NCBI RefSeq assembly: GCF_014650595.1
Contig: NZ_BMVG01000001.1
Coordinates: 1,178,001-1,242,000, forward strand
DNA: 64,000 bases
Direction of reading: 5' to 3'
DNA from: Streptomyces alanosinicus
Lineage (GTDB): Bacteria; Actinomycetota; Actinomycetes; Streptomycetales; Streptomycetaceae
The notes under the pieces are model-generated. The model had not been told where the DNA came from. It was given only the letters and a program-made list of their open reading frames with translations, and did not search any database. Every line of letters starts with the position of its first letter. The stretch's first letter is position 1. A program made the position numbers and the translations under genes. Below, piece after piece: positions 1 to 8,318 of the stretch.

Positions 1-107
1 GCGCCGCCGCCGGGCCCGGCTCCGGCTCCGCGCCCGCCCTCGCCGTCGTGCTCGCCGCCGTCCTCGACCTCGTCCTGTTCACGCCACCCATTCTCCCCAC
101 CACTTGC

Positions 108-132
108 ACTTTGGCAACAGCGTTGCGAAAGT
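108..132. promoter_or_regulatory. Operator-like palindrome before the oxidoreductase gene
   Basis: The arms ACTTTGGCAAC and GTTGCGAAAGT face each other across three bases, with one mismatch. The repeat ends 7 bases before the ATG at 140, so a bound repressor would block transcription or initiation. The form (A/T outer arms, GCAAC..GTTGC core) suits a LacI- or ROK-type sugar regulator. No regulator gene is visible inside the window, so it would lie to the left or elsewhere. Confidence 0.5.
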
Positions 133-139
133 AGGACGC

Positions 140-1216
140 ATGACTGCTACCCCCCTCCGCGTCGGCCTGATCGGCTACGGCCTCGCCGGCTCCGTGTTCC
201 ATGCCCCGCTGATCGCCGCCACCGAGGGCCTCGCCCTGGACACCGTGGTCACCTCCGACCCGGAGCGGCAGGGGCAGGCCCGCGCCGAGTTCCCTGACGT
301 GACGCCCGTCGCCACGCCGGAGGAGCTGTTCGACCGCGCGGACCGGCTGGACCTGGTCGTCATCGCCTCCCCGAACAAGACGCACGTCCCGCTCGCCACC
401 GCCGCCCTGAAGGCGGGCCTGCCGGTCGTCGTCGACAAGCCGGTCGCCGGCACCGCGGCCGAGGCCCGTGGCCTCGCCGCCCTCGCCGAGGAGCGCGGCC
501 TGCTCCTGTCCGTCTTCCAGAACCGCCGCTGGGACAATGACTTCCTGACCCTCCGTAAGCTCCTTCAGGACGGCGAACTCGGCGACCCCTGGCGCTTCGA
601 GTCCCGCTTCGAGCGCTGGCGCCCGCAGCCGAAGGGCGGCTGGCGCGAGTCCGGCGACCCGGCAGAGATCGGAGGTCTGCTCTACGACCTCGGCAGCCAT
701 GTCGTCGACCAGGCCCTGGTCCTCTTCGGCCCGGTCACCGAGGTGTACGCGGAGACGGACATCCGCCGCCCCGGCGCCGAGACCGACGACGACGCCTTCA
801 TCGCGCTCACACACGCCGGCGGCGTCCGCTCCCACCTCTATGTCTCCGCGACGACCGCGCAACTCGGCCCCCGTTTCCGGGTGCTGGGCTCCCGCGCCGG
901 CTATGTGAAGTACGGCCTGGACCCGCAGGAGGCGGCCCTGCGCGAGGGCGACCGCCCCGGCACCACCGCCGACTGGGGCACGGAGGAGGCGTCCCTGTGG
1001 GGCCGTATCGGCTCTGGGGGAGAGTCGCCGGTGACCGGCGGCGGCACCCCCGTACCGACCCTGCCCGGCGACTACCCCGCCTACTACACGGCCGTCGCCC
1101 GCGCCCTGACCGGCACGGGACCCAACCCGGTGACCGCGCTGGAGGCGGCCGCCGCCCTGGACGTACTGGAAGCGGCCCGCCGGTCCGCCCGCGACAAGGT
1201 CACGGTGACCCTCTGA
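140..1216 (+). CDS. Gfo/Idh/MocA family NAD(P)-dependent oxidoreductase
   Basis: Probable sugar or inositol dehydrogenase-like oxidoreductase of 358 residues, a normal family length. The N-terminal Rossmann fold starts with VGLIGYGLAGSVFHAPLI (the GxGxxG variant of this family). It is followed by VVIASPNKTHVPLA and by the EKP-like motif VVVDKPVAG, which carries the family lysine. A C-terminal alpha/beta domain with GGLLYDLGSHVVDQAL completes it. The ATG at 140 is preferred over an upstream TTG because AGGAC lies just upstream and the palindrome at 108-132 would otherwise be coding. The stop overlaps the next start (TGATG), so the two genes are probably one operon. Substrate unknown. Confidence 0.9.
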   Translation: MTATPLRVGLIGYGLAGSVFHAPLIAATEGLALDTVVTSDPERQGQARAEFPDVTPVATPEELFDRADRLDLVVIASPNKTHVPLATAALKAGLPVVVDKPVAGTAAEARGLAALAEERGLLLSVFQNRRWDNDFLTLRKLLQDGELGDPWRFESRFERWRPQPKGGWRESGDPAEIGGLLYDLGSHVVDQALVLFGPVTEVYAETDIRRPGAETDDDAFIALTHAGGVRSHLYVSATTAQLGPRFRVLGSRAGYVKYGLDPQEAALREGDRPGTTADWGTEEASLWGRIGSGGESPVTGGGTPVPTLPGDYPAYYTAVARALTGTGPNPVTALEAAAALDVLEAARRSARDKVTVTL

Positions 1217-1710
1217 TGTCGCGGCCCGCCCCTCGGACCACCCCCGAACCCGCCCCGTCCGTCGAGGAGTTGGAGGAGCAGGAACGCCGGCTGGTCTTCC
1301 GGCGGTTCAGCCACGAGGACGCCTGGGCCCTCGGCTCGCTCCTGGTCGGACTGGCCCGGGAGCGCCGGGCCCCGGTCGCCATCGACATCCACCGCGCCGG
1401 CCAGCAGCTCTTCCACGCGGCCCTGCCGGGCTCCACCCCGGACAACGACGCCTGGATCGCCCGCAAGCGCCGGGTGGTGGAGCGCTACGGCGCCTCCTCC
1501 TACCTGGTCGGCGCCCGCTTCCGCGCCAAGGGCACGACGTTCGAGGACTCCTCGCGGCTCGATCCGGACGCCTACGCGGCCCACGGCGGCTCCTTCCCGG
1601 TCCGCGTCGAGAACGTGGGCGTCATCGGCGCGGTGACCGTCTCCGGCCTGCCCCAGCTGGAGGACCACCGGTTCGTCGTGGCGGCGCTGGAGCAGTTCCT
1701 GAAGGTGTGA
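1216..1710 (+). CDS. UPF0303 / haem-degrading-domain family protein
   Basis: A 164-residue cytosolic protein of the UPF0303 (GlcG/HbpS-like fold) family. Recognisable pieces are EEQERRLVFRRFSHEDAWALG, then APVAIDIHRAGQQLFHAALPG, RKRRVVERYG and VENVGVIGAVTVSGLPQLED, the last being the conserved GlcG-like GxVGAVTVSG stretch. The ATG overlaps the oxidoreductase stop by one base, so translation is probably coupled. Family members sit beside sugar-metabolism genes and their biochemical role is unsettled. The haem-degrading label comes from distant HbpS-like relatives and should not be read as proven. Confidence 0.85.
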   Translation: MSRPAPRTTPEPAPSVEELEEQERRLVFRRFSHEDAWALGSLLVGLARERRAPVAIDIHRAGQQLFHAALPGSTPDNDAWIARKRRVVERYGASSYLVGARFRAKGTTFEDSSRLDPDAYAAHGGSFPVRVENVGVIGAVTVSGLPQLEDHRFVVAALEQFLKV

Positions 1711-1759
1711 GGCGCCCGGGGACCGACTGCGCGAAGGGCGCCCCACATCTCTACCTGGC

Positions 1760-2617
1760 TCAGGCGTCCTTCAGCTCCTGGCGCTGCCGGCCGAGGCCGG
1801 CGATCTCCAGCTCGACGACGTCCCCGGCCCGCAGATACGGCTTCGGCTCGGGCCGGCCCATGGCCACCCCCGCGGGCGTCCCCGTGTTGATGACGTCCCC
1901 GGGGTAGAGCGTCATGAACTGGCTGACGTACCGCACGACCTCCGCCACGGGGAAGATCTGCTCGGCCGTCGTACCGTCCTGCTTCAGTTCCCCGTTGACC
2001 CACAGTTTCAGCGACAGCCGCTGCGGGTCGGGGATCTCGTCCGCCGTCACCAGCCACGGCCCCAGCGGATTGAACGTCTCGCAGTTCTTGCCCTTGTCCC
2101 AGGTGCCGCCCCGCTCGATCTGGAACTCCCGCTCGGACACGTCGTGCGCGACCGCGTACCCCGCGACATGCGCGAGCGCCTCCTCGGCCGACTCCACATA
2201 GCGGGCCGTACGCCCGATGACGACGGCCAGCTCCACCTCCCAGTCGGTCTTGCGCGACCCACGGGGGACGAGCACGGTGTCGTGCGGCCCGACCACCGTG
2301 TCCGCCGCCTTGAAGAAGACGACCGGCTCGGCGGGCGGCTCGGCACCGGTCTCACGGGCGTGGTCGTGGTAGTTGAGCCCGATGCACACGACCTTTCCGA
2401 TGCGGCCGACCGGAGGCCCGATCCGCAGGCCCGTGGCGTCGAGCACGGGCAGCTCACCGGCCTCGGCCGCCGCCCGTACCCGGTCCAGCGCACTCTCGTC
2501 GGCCAGGAACGCGCCGTCGATGTCGGCCACGATGCCCGACAGGTCCCGGAGGGTCCCCTCGGCATCGAGCAGCGCGGGCCGCTCGGCCCCTGCCGTACCG
2601 ACTCGCAGCAGCTTCAT
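1760..2617 (-). CDS. Fumarylacetoacetate hydrolase (FAH) family protein
   Basis: A 285-residue member of the FAH superfamily (metal-dependent C-C hydrolases/decarboxylases/isomerases of catabolic pathways). Diagnostic segments are GKVVCIGLNYHDHARE near residue 75, EPVVFFKAADTVVGPHD, DWEVELAVVIGRTARYV with metal-ligand acidic residues, and the C-terminal TGTPAGVAMGR. The start is the ATG at 2617, with GAGGGAG at good spacing. An in-frame ATG 9 bases upstream touches that ribosome binding site and is less likely. It converges on the preceding gene. The true substrate cannot be told from sequence. Confidence 0.9.
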   Translation of the reverse strand: MKLLRVGTAGAERPALLDAEGTLRDLSGIVADIDGAFLADESALDRVRAAAEAGELPVLDATGLRIGPPVGRIGKVVCIGLNYHDHARETGAEPPAEPVVFFKAADTVVGPHDTVLVPRGSRKTDWEVELAVVIGRTARYVESAEEALAHVAGYAVAHDVSEREFQIERGGTWDKGKNCETFNPLGPWLVTADEIPDPQRLSLKLWVNGELKQDGTTAEQIFPVAEVVRYVSQFMTLYPGDVINTGTPAGVAMGRPEPKPYLRAGDVVELEIAGLGRQRQELKDA

Positions 2618-2757
2618 GGTCACCATCTCCCTCGATAGCGGACGCCCGGACCGATGGGTGCAGCCATCGGAGGACTGGTCGATCCTCCAATCGAGGCGTC
2701 CACTCCGCAAGACCCTGTTCACGTACTGGACCGTAACCAGGGCTGTGACCAGGCCCT

Positions 2758-3523
2758 CTACCGATACAGAGCCGCCCGCTCCACCGCGCTCCAGGTCGTA
2801 CTGGTCACGACGTAGAGCGCGGCGGCGAGCGGGACGACCGCCACGGTGACGAGCGTGAAGAAGGACATGAACGGCATGACCTTGTTGACCGCGCCGAGCC
2901 CCGGCACCTGCTCACCGGCACCGGCACCAGCACCAGCACCAGCACCAGCACCCACGGTGACCGGATTGTCCGCCATCATCCGCTTGGTCCGCCGGTAGTT
3001 GAAGGCGGCTACGGCCGCGACGAGCGCGAAGAGCACGAGGTAGACCAGCCCGGCGGGGCCGAACGGCCCCCCGGCGCCGAGCGCGTCGGCCCACTTCCCG
3101 CCGAGCGGCGCGGCGAAGAGCTGATGGCCGAGGAGCCCGTTGGCCTCGCCGGCGATCGTGGAGCTGGAGAAGACGTGGTAGAGCAGGAAGAACGCGGGCA
3201 GCTGGAGCAGTCCGGGCAGACAGCCGGACAGCGGTGACACCTTTTCCTCGCGGTGCAGTTCCAGCACCGCCCGCTGCAGCCGCTGCGGGTCCTTGGCGTG
3301 CTTGCGGCGCAGCTCGGCCAGGCGCGGCTGGAGTGCGGCGCGTGCCCGCTGGCCGCGGGCGGCGGGCGGCGGCGCGGGAGAGCGGGTGGACGAGGAGTCG
3401 TACGAGCGCGGTGAACAGGACGATCGCGGCGGCGGCCGCGGAGGCGTGGAACAGCGGCTGGAGCAGGTCGGCGAGTTGCTCCACCAGACGCGCGAAGACG
3501 GAGAAGACAGAGAAGACGGACAT
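2758..3523 (-). pseudogene. YidC/Oxa1-type membrane insertase, frameshifted
   Basis: Two overlapping reading frames together spell one YidC-family protein. The 5' part (from ATG at 3523) encodes ARLVEQLADLLQPLFHAS and a first membrane segment, AAAAIVLFTALVRLLVHPLS. The 3' part, in another frame, encodes LELHREEKVSPLSGCLPGLL, which is the YidC conserved loop, then further membrane helices ending near residue 255. The start-to-stop distance is 766 bases, one over a multiple of three. The break falls near 3350-3375 in a run of GGC/GCG repeats. It may be a true inactivating frameshift in a dispensable paralogue, or a sequencing error in a hard GC tract. DUF6412 upstream is a usual partner. Confidence 0.75.
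2914..2952. repeat. 6-bp tandem repeat in yidC C-terminal coding region
   Basis: Two copies of ACCGGC followed by five of ACCAGC and a partial unit. On the minus strand it encodes alternating Gly-Ala (GAGAGAGAGAG) after the last membrane segments of the YidC remnant. Length variation would stay in frame. Confidence 0.8.
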
Positions 3524-3643
3524 GTGTGGGTGAGCCCTCCGGGGGTCTCGTCGTGCCGGAAGCGCGCGGAAGGCGCGCGGATGAGCAGAGCGGCATGACG
3601 ACCCGCGCGGGGTCACGTACCCGGAAGTGCGGTGGGACGTGCC

Positions 3644-3961
3644 CTACGCGGCGGTCGCCGGAAGGGCGTGTCCGGGTGCCCTGGGCCGGCGCCGGCCGGG
3701 CGCGTCGGGATCGCGTTGCGGCAGGAAGGCCGTACGCCGCGCGCGGTCCCGGATCGCGGTGCGTACCCGGGTGGGCGGGACGGCGGGCGCGCTGCGGGCG
3801 GCGAGGAGGGAGCAGAGGGCGAGCGCGGAACCGGCGGCGGCGGTCGCGGCCAGGGCCACGGTCGCGGTCAGGTTGCCGGTGTCGAGCAGCAAGAGCGGCA
3901 GCAGCAGCAGAAGAAGCAGCAGCGGGGCGAACTCACGCGATCGCGTCACTCTGCGGACCAC
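3644..3961 (-). CDS. DUF6412-type small membrane protein
   Basis: Predicted 105-residue protein starting at GTG 3961, which has a strong GGGGAGGGG site 6 bases away. It has a leucine-rich membrane segment near residues 12-28 (a run of leucines around LLPLLLL), a second Ala/Leu-rich segment, and the C-terminal signature FLPQRDPDAPG followed by an Arg/Pro-rich end. I recall this as the DUF6412 family, which sits next to a yidC paralogue in Streptomyces, as here (about 120 bases upstream, same strand). Function unknown. A longer frame to 4165 runs through a simple repeat and is not favoured. Confidence 0.65.
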   Translation of the reverse strand: MVRRVTRSREFAPLLLLLLLLPLLLLDTGNLTATVALAATAAAGSALALCSLLAARSAPAVPPTRVRTAIRDRARRTAFLPQRDPDAPGRRRPRAPGHALPATAA

Positions 3962-4068
3962 TCGACTCCCCTCCCCACGGTCACAACCACCCATGCCATC
4001 CTGCCCTTTATACCTGAACAGCGCGAACACCAAGTACAGGGGCGGGTGATGGCCGAAAAACCGCTGTC

Positions 4069-4155
4069 GCCGCAGTACTCGCCGTCTCCGCAGTACTCCC
4101 CGTCTCCGCAGTACTCGTCGTCGTCGCCGTACTCGCCGTCGCCGCCGTACTCCAT
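4069..4155. repeat. 18-bp tandem repeat between divergent genes
   Basis: About three copies of an 18-base unit built on CCGCAGTACTCSCCGTCT, decaying into CCG/TCG triplets. It lies in the divergent gap between the DUF6412 gene and the serine-hydrolase gene. On the plus strand an ATG at 4049 with a purine-rich upstream stretch opens a 57-codon frame whose product would be PQYSPS repeats. It ends inside the next gene. I do not call it a gene. Confidence 0.7.
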
Positions 4156-4194
4156 GAATCCCCAAGAGCCCCCGAGAACCCCCAAGGACCCCGC

Positions 4195-5031
4195 GTGCCT
4201 CGTACTCCCTTCTGCATCCTGAGCGACACCTCTCCCGCGCGCGCCGGTGACGGTCACGCGGTGGACCAGTTCGTCGAGATCGGCTCCTTCACCAAGGTGC
4301 TCACCGGTACGGCGCTCATGCGGATGGCAGCCGCGGGCCTGCTCGACGCCGACGACCCCGTCGAGCGCTGGCTCCCCGCCGCTCCCGGCACCGGCATCAC
4401 GCTGCGGCAGCTGGCCCAGCACACCTCCGGGCTGCCCCGGCTGCCGCCCGACACCGGCAACCGCGATCCGTACGCCGGGTTCGACGACGCGGCCCTGCGC
4501 CGGCTGCTCGGCCGGCTGGACGGGGTCGTGGTCCGGCCGCCGGGACAGGAGGAGGAGTACTCCAATCTCGGGTACGCCGTGCTGGGCGCGGCCCTGGTCG
4601 CCGCGGCCGGCGCGCCGTACGAGGAACTGCTCGCCGAGCACGTCCTGCGCCCGCTGGACGTCTGTGAGGTGAGCGTGCGCCCCGAGGCGGGCCGGCGGCT
4701 GCTCGCCCCCGGGTTCCTCGGCCGGGACCGCAGGCCCTGGACCATGGACGGGGCGATCCTGCCGGCGGGCGGGCTGTGGGCCACCCCGCGCGCGGTCGCC
4801 GATCTGCTGGTCCGGCTGGCGGTGGACCGCCGGCTGGGGGAGCCCGCGCCCTCGTGGCAGACGGCCGGCGCGCTGCTGTGGCACAACGGCGCGACCCGCC
4901 ACGCCTCCGTCTTCGCCGGGGCCATGGCGGACGGCCGCTGGGTGGTCGTCCACCGGCTCGGCGGCCGGTCGGAGCAGACCGACCAGATGGCGGTCGACCT
5001 GCTCAGGGGCGACGGGCAGGCGGCGCCCTGA
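4195..5031 (+). CDS. Serine beta-lactamase-like hydrolase (class C fold)
   Basis: A 278-residue beta-lactamase/D-alanyl-D-alanine carboxypeptidase-fold protein. The catalytic SxxK is in VEIGSFTKVLTG near residue 31, the tyrosine motif is EEEYSNLGYAVLG (YSN), and the third motif region is near HNGATRHASVF. The N-terminus is short: only about 30 residues precede SxxK where many relatives have 60-80, and there is no signal peptide. It is probably cytosolic or lacks the first strand of the fold. The GTG start at 4195 follows AAGGA with 6-base spacing. The substrate (peptide, ester or beta-lactam) is unknown. Confidence 0.85.
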   Translation: MPRTPFCILSDTSPARAGDGHAVDQFVEIGSFTKVLTGTALMRMAAAGLLDADDPVERWLPAAPGTGITLRQLAQHTSGLPRLPPDTGNRDPYAGFDDAALRRLLGRLDGVVVRPPGQEEEYSNLGYAVLGAALVAAAGAPYEELLAEHVLRPLDVCEVSVRPEAGRRLLAPGFLGRDRRPWTMDGAILPAGGLWATPRAVADLLVRLAVDRRLGEPAPSWQTAGALLWHNGATRHASVFAGAMADGRWVVVHRLGGRSEQTDQMAVDLLRGDGQAAP

Positions 5032-5077
5032 GCGACCCGAGGCCCGCGGGCCCTTGGGGGGGCTCTCAGGCGGGTTC

Positions 5078-5605
5078 TCAGGCGGGTTCCGTCTCCAGCG
5101 GCTCCAGCAGCCGCTTCCGCTTCAGCAGGGCCCTGCTGACCGGGTCCGCCGGGGCGCGGTCGAGGCCGGGGCCGGGTTCCATGACGACGTCCTCCAGCGG
5201 TACGACGGCCTTGCAGGCGGGGCATTCGCCGTACGGGCCGAGTTCCGTGCCGCAGTCCGCGTGCCGGAAGTAGCGCAGCTGGGTCTCGGTGAAGTGCTCG
5301 CGCCCCCACAGGCCGAGCGCGCGCAGGGTCGGCCACAGGGCGCGGCCGCGCTCGGTGAGGACGTACTCGTCGCGCGGCGGCGACTGCTGGTAGCGGCGCT
5401 TTTCGAGGATGCCCTCGCCGGTCAGGGTCTGCAGCCGGGCCGCCAGCACGGCGCGCGGGATGCCGAGGTGGACCAGGAAGTCGTTGTACCGCCGCACGCC
5501 GTACAGCGCGTCCCGGACGACGAGCAGCGTCCAGCGCTCGCCGATGATCTCGAGCGCGCGGGCGATCGAGCACTCCTGTGTCGCGTAGTCCTTGCCCAGT
5601 GCCAT
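5078..5605 (-). CDS. HxlR-family winged-helix transcriptional regulator
   Basis: A 175-residue regulator. The HxlR core is CSIARALEIIGERWTLLVVRD near residues 10-30, followed by GVRRYNDFLVHLGIPRAVLA and LTGEGILEKRRY (recognition helix and wing). The C-terminal extension contains a possible zinc site (HADCGTELGPYGECPACKA). The start is ATG 5605. It is transcribed divergently from the MFS exporter at 5727, and twin repeats at 5639-5697 lie between them, so local control of the exporter is likely. The effector is unknown. Confidence 0.9.
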   Translation of the reverse strand: MALGKDYATQECSIARALEIIGERWTLLVVRDALYGVRRYNDFLVHLGIPRAVLAARLQTLTGEGILEKRRYQQSPPRDEYVLTERGRALWPTLRALGLWGREHFTETQLRYFRHADCGTELGPYGECPACKAVVPLEDVVMEPGPGLDRAPADPVSRALLKRKRLLEPLETEPA

Positions 5606-5638
5606 GCCGTCCACTGTAGCCACTTTCCGACACCTTGG

Positions 5639-5697
5639 TTCAATGACCGAACTGACAGTGTTACGGTGGCCGGGCCAGGTCGATTCAATGAACGAAC
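5639..5697. promoter_or_regulatory. Twin direct repeats, candidate HxlR operators
   Basis: TTCAATGACCGAAC (5639-5652) and TTCAATGAACGAAC (5684-5697) are 14-base direct repeats differing at one position, 45 bases apart. They sit in the 121-base divergent gap between the HxlR gene and the MFS exporter, which is where such a regulator would be expected to bind. Confidence 0.55.
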
Positions 5698-5726
5698 CTA
5701 CAGCCCAAAGAGGACAGGACCACGCC

Positions 5727-7121
5727 ATGACCGGGCTCGACCCCGCCACCGCCCCCGCCGCCACGGCCGTATCCGGCACGACCGCCCGGGACGCACCCGC
5801 ACGCCCCCGGGCCACACTCGCCCTGACCAGCGCGGCCACCGCCGCGGCCCTGATGACGTACACGGCCCCGATGGTCACGCTCCCGGACACCGCGGCCTCC
5901 CTGCACACCCCGCTCTCCGGGCAGGCCTGGCTGCTGAACGGCACCCCGCTGGGCCTCGCCGCCCTGCTGCTGGTGGCCGGCAGCCTCGCCGACGACTACG
6001 GCCGCCGCCGGATCTTCCTCGGCGGCACCCTGGCCCTCGGCCTCACCACCGCACTCGGCGCCCTCACCACGTCGACCTGGCAGTTCACCCTCGCCCGTAT
6101 CGCCCAGGGAGCGGCGAGCGCGGCGATCCTGGCAAGCAGCCTCGGCCTGCTGGTGGCGGCCTTCCCCGCACCGCGCAGCCGGCTGCACGCGACCGGTGTG
6201 TGGGGCGCCTTCGTCAGCGGCGGCATCGCGGTGGGCCCACTGGTCGCGGGCGCGCTGCCGAGCTGGCGGGTGGCGTACGGCGTCCTGGGCGCGCTCTCCC
6301 TCGTGGTCGCCGCGCTCGGTACCCGCGCCCTCACCGAGTCCCGGGCGCCGCGCGGCGGCCGGCCGGACGTCCTCGGCGCGCTGGCCTTCGGTCTGGCCCT
6401 GGTGGCCCTGGTCGCGGCCCTGACGCTCGGCCGCGACGGCTGGCTGCGCGCACCGGTCGAGCTGCTGTTCGCCGCCGCCGCGGTCCTCATCGCGCTCTTC
6501 GCCGTGGTGGAACACCGCACCCGCACGCCGATGATCGACCTCGGTCTGCTGCGCCACGCCCGCTTCCTGGCCTCGGCCGCCGGCGGCCTGTTCACCGGCC
6601 TCGCCGTGATCGGCATGTTCAGCTTCCTGCCGGCGCTGCTCCAGCAGACGCTCCGGCTGTCCCCCATGGACACGGCCTGGCTGTTCCTGCTCTGGTCCGG
6701 ACTGAGTTTCGCGGTCGCCCTCCAGGTCAAGCACCTGGCCGGCCGGATCGCGCCGCGCGCGCAGCTCGCCGTCGGCTTCGCCCTGCACACCGTCGCCGTA
6801 CTGACCATGCTCGGCGCGGTGGCCTCCGGCTCCTGGGCCCGGCTGCTGCCCGGCCTGATCATCAGCGGGGTGGGCAGCGGCCTGCTCAACGGCGCGCTGC
6901 CGCTGCTGGCGGTGGAGTCGGTACCGCGGGAGCGCGCCGCGATGGGCTCGGGCGCCCAGCAGACCTTCCGCTACATCGGCTCCTGCGCCGGCGTGGCCCT
7001 CACCATCGCCCTCGCCACCTCGGCCCACACCCTGGCCGCGGGCGCGAACATCGCCCTGCTGGTGTCGGCGGGGCTGGCGGCGGCGGGTGCGGTGAGCGTG
7101 CTGGTGCTGCGGGAGCGGTGA
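5727..7121 (+). CDS. MFS drug-exporter family transporter (DHA2-like, 14-TM)
   Basis: A 464-residue inner-membrane exporter of the major facilitator superfamily. The first helix region reads TSAATAAALMTYTAPMVTLP, motif A is SLADDYGRRRIFLGG, and motif C-like GGIAVGPLVAGAL follows. Hydrophobic segments continue to the C-terminus in the 14-helix DHA2 pattern. The ATG at 5727 follows AGGACAGG. An upstream frame extension crosses the promoter region and is rejected. The divergent HxlR gene suggests inducible efflux of a small toxic compound. Confidence 0.88.
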   Translation: MTGLDPATAPAATAVSGTTARDAPARPRATLALTSAATAAALMTYTAPMVTLPDTAASLHTPLSGQAWLLNGTPLGLAALLLVAGSLADDYGRRRIFLGGTLALGLTTALGALTTSTWQFTLARIAQGAASAAILASSLGLLVAAFPAPRSRLHATGVWGAFVSGGIAVGPLVAGALPSWRVAYGVLGALSLVVAALGTRALTESRAPRGGRPDVLGALAFGLALVALVAALTLGRDGWLRAPVELLFAAAAVLIALFAVVEHRTRTPMIDLGLLRHARFLASAAGGLFTGLAVIGMFSFLPALLQQTLRLSPMDTAWLFLLWSGLSFAVALQVKHLAGRIAPRAQLAVGFALHTVAVLTMLGAVASGSWARLLPGLIISGVGSGLLNGALPLLAVESVPRERAAMGSGAQQTFRYIGSCAGVALTIALATSAHTLAAGANIALLVSAGLAAAGAVSVLVLRER

Positions 7122-7125
7122 GTGC

Positions 7126-7220
7126 GCCGGCGGCGCTGTGTGTGGGGTGGGTGTGCCGGCGGCGCTGCGGGGGGGGCGGTGGGTGTGCCGGTGGCGCTGC
7201 GCGGGCGGTGAGTGCGCGGC
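7126..7220. repeat. Imperfect GC-rich tandem repeats after the MFS gene
   Basis: About three degenerate copies of a unit like GTGGGTGTGCCGGCGGCGCT, with homopolymeric G tracts. They fill the convergent gap before the sortase gene. No gene is seen in it. Confidence 0.6.
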
Positions 7221-7257
7221 AGTGACGTCGAGCGGTGATCTCGCGGGGAGGGGGGGC

Positions 7258-8091
7258 TCACCTGGGCCGCATGGACACCAGCTTCCCCCACACCACCATC
7301 CGGTAGCGCGAGGTGAACTCGGGCGTGCAGGTGGTCAGGGTGATGTAGTAGCCGGGCGCGGCATAGCCGTAGGACGGCCGGTCGAGGGAGCGCGGCACGG
7401 GCCGGACGACCCCCGAGTCCGTCGGGGAGGTCCGCGGCAGCACCTGGTCGACGTCGTACGTGTACGACGCCGTCCGCGTCTCCACCTCGATGTCGTCCCC
7501 GCGCCGCAGCCGGGGCAGGTACCGGAACGGCTCGCCATGGGTGTTCCGGTGCCCGGCGAGCGCGAAGTTCCCGGCCTGGCCCGGCTGTTGGGTGCCCCGG
7601 TAGTGGCCGACGTAGCCCATGTTCAGGACGTCGGCCTTGCTCACCCCCTCGGCGACGGGGACGCGCAGCCCCAGCCGCGGGATGGTGAGGACGGCGTAGG
7701 CCTGGGACGTCCGGGGCAGGGCGACGGGGGCGTACGACGAGCGCGGCGCACGCGGGGTGGACCTGCCGGAGCCGGCCGCGGAAGCCGAAGCCGAAGCCGT
7801 GGGCGAGCCGGACGGGGTGACCGGCGGACTCCCGCCACCGCCCCCGGCCCCGGCCCCCGGATTGCCCCACTCCCGCTCCAACGCCTCCACCTTCCGCTCG
7901 GCCCCGCGCCGGGCCTCCCGGTTGGTCCACCACAGCTGGTGCACGACCAGCAGCATGAGCAGCACCCCGACGGTGACGAGCACCTCTCCCCCGCCCCACA
8001 GCACACGCCGGCGCCGGGCACGCCGACGTCGGTCACTGTGCCGTAGGACCCGCACGCCGGACCGGACCCGCATCCGCACCCACCCCCGCAC
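7258..8091 (-). CDS. srtE: Class E sortase
   Basis: A membrane-anchored transpeptidase that would attach proteins to the cell wall. The 277-residue protein has a very basic N-terminus (RRRRARRRRVLWGGG), one membrane segment near residues 36-52 (VLVTVGVLLMLLVV), a Ser/Thr/Pro/Gly linker and the sortase domain. The catalytic residues are His181 in LAGHRNTHGEPF, Cys255 in LTTCTPEF, and an arginine in SRYRMVVWG. The GTG at 8091 is used here. An ATG at 8073 is equally possible. Streptomycetes usually carry two srtE genes elsewhere with chaplins. No LAxTG substrate gene is seen next to it. Confidence 0.9.
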   Translation of the reverse strand: MRGWVRMRVRSGVRVLRHSDRRRRARRRRVLWGGGEVLVTVGVLLMLLVVHQLWWTNREARRGAERKVEALEREWGNPGAGAGGGGGSPPVTPSGSPTASASASAAGSGRSTPRAPRSSYAPVALPRTSQAYAVLTIPRLGLRVPVAEGVSKADVLNMGYVGHYRGTQQPGQAGNFALAGHRNTHGEPFRYLPRLRRGDDIEVETRTASYTYDVDQVLPRTSPTDSGVVRPVPRSLDRPSYGYAAPGYYITLTTCTPEFTSRYRMVVWGKLVSMRPR

Positions 8092-8318
8092 TCACGCCCG
8101 CGCCGACCTCCACGCGGAATCTCCGCGTCGCATCTCCGGGGGAGCCGCCCGCAAGATAGGCGCAGCGCGCGCAACTGGCCATGCCCACAAGGGGGAGGCC
8201 CTTCCTCAAGCGGTTTGAGAAAGGGCTGTCACAACCCTCGACAACCCGCCCGTCACCCCCGATGCTTCCTGCTGCCGGAGCCGTAACGGAGAGGCCGCAA
8301 CGGAGAGGCGGAGAAGTC

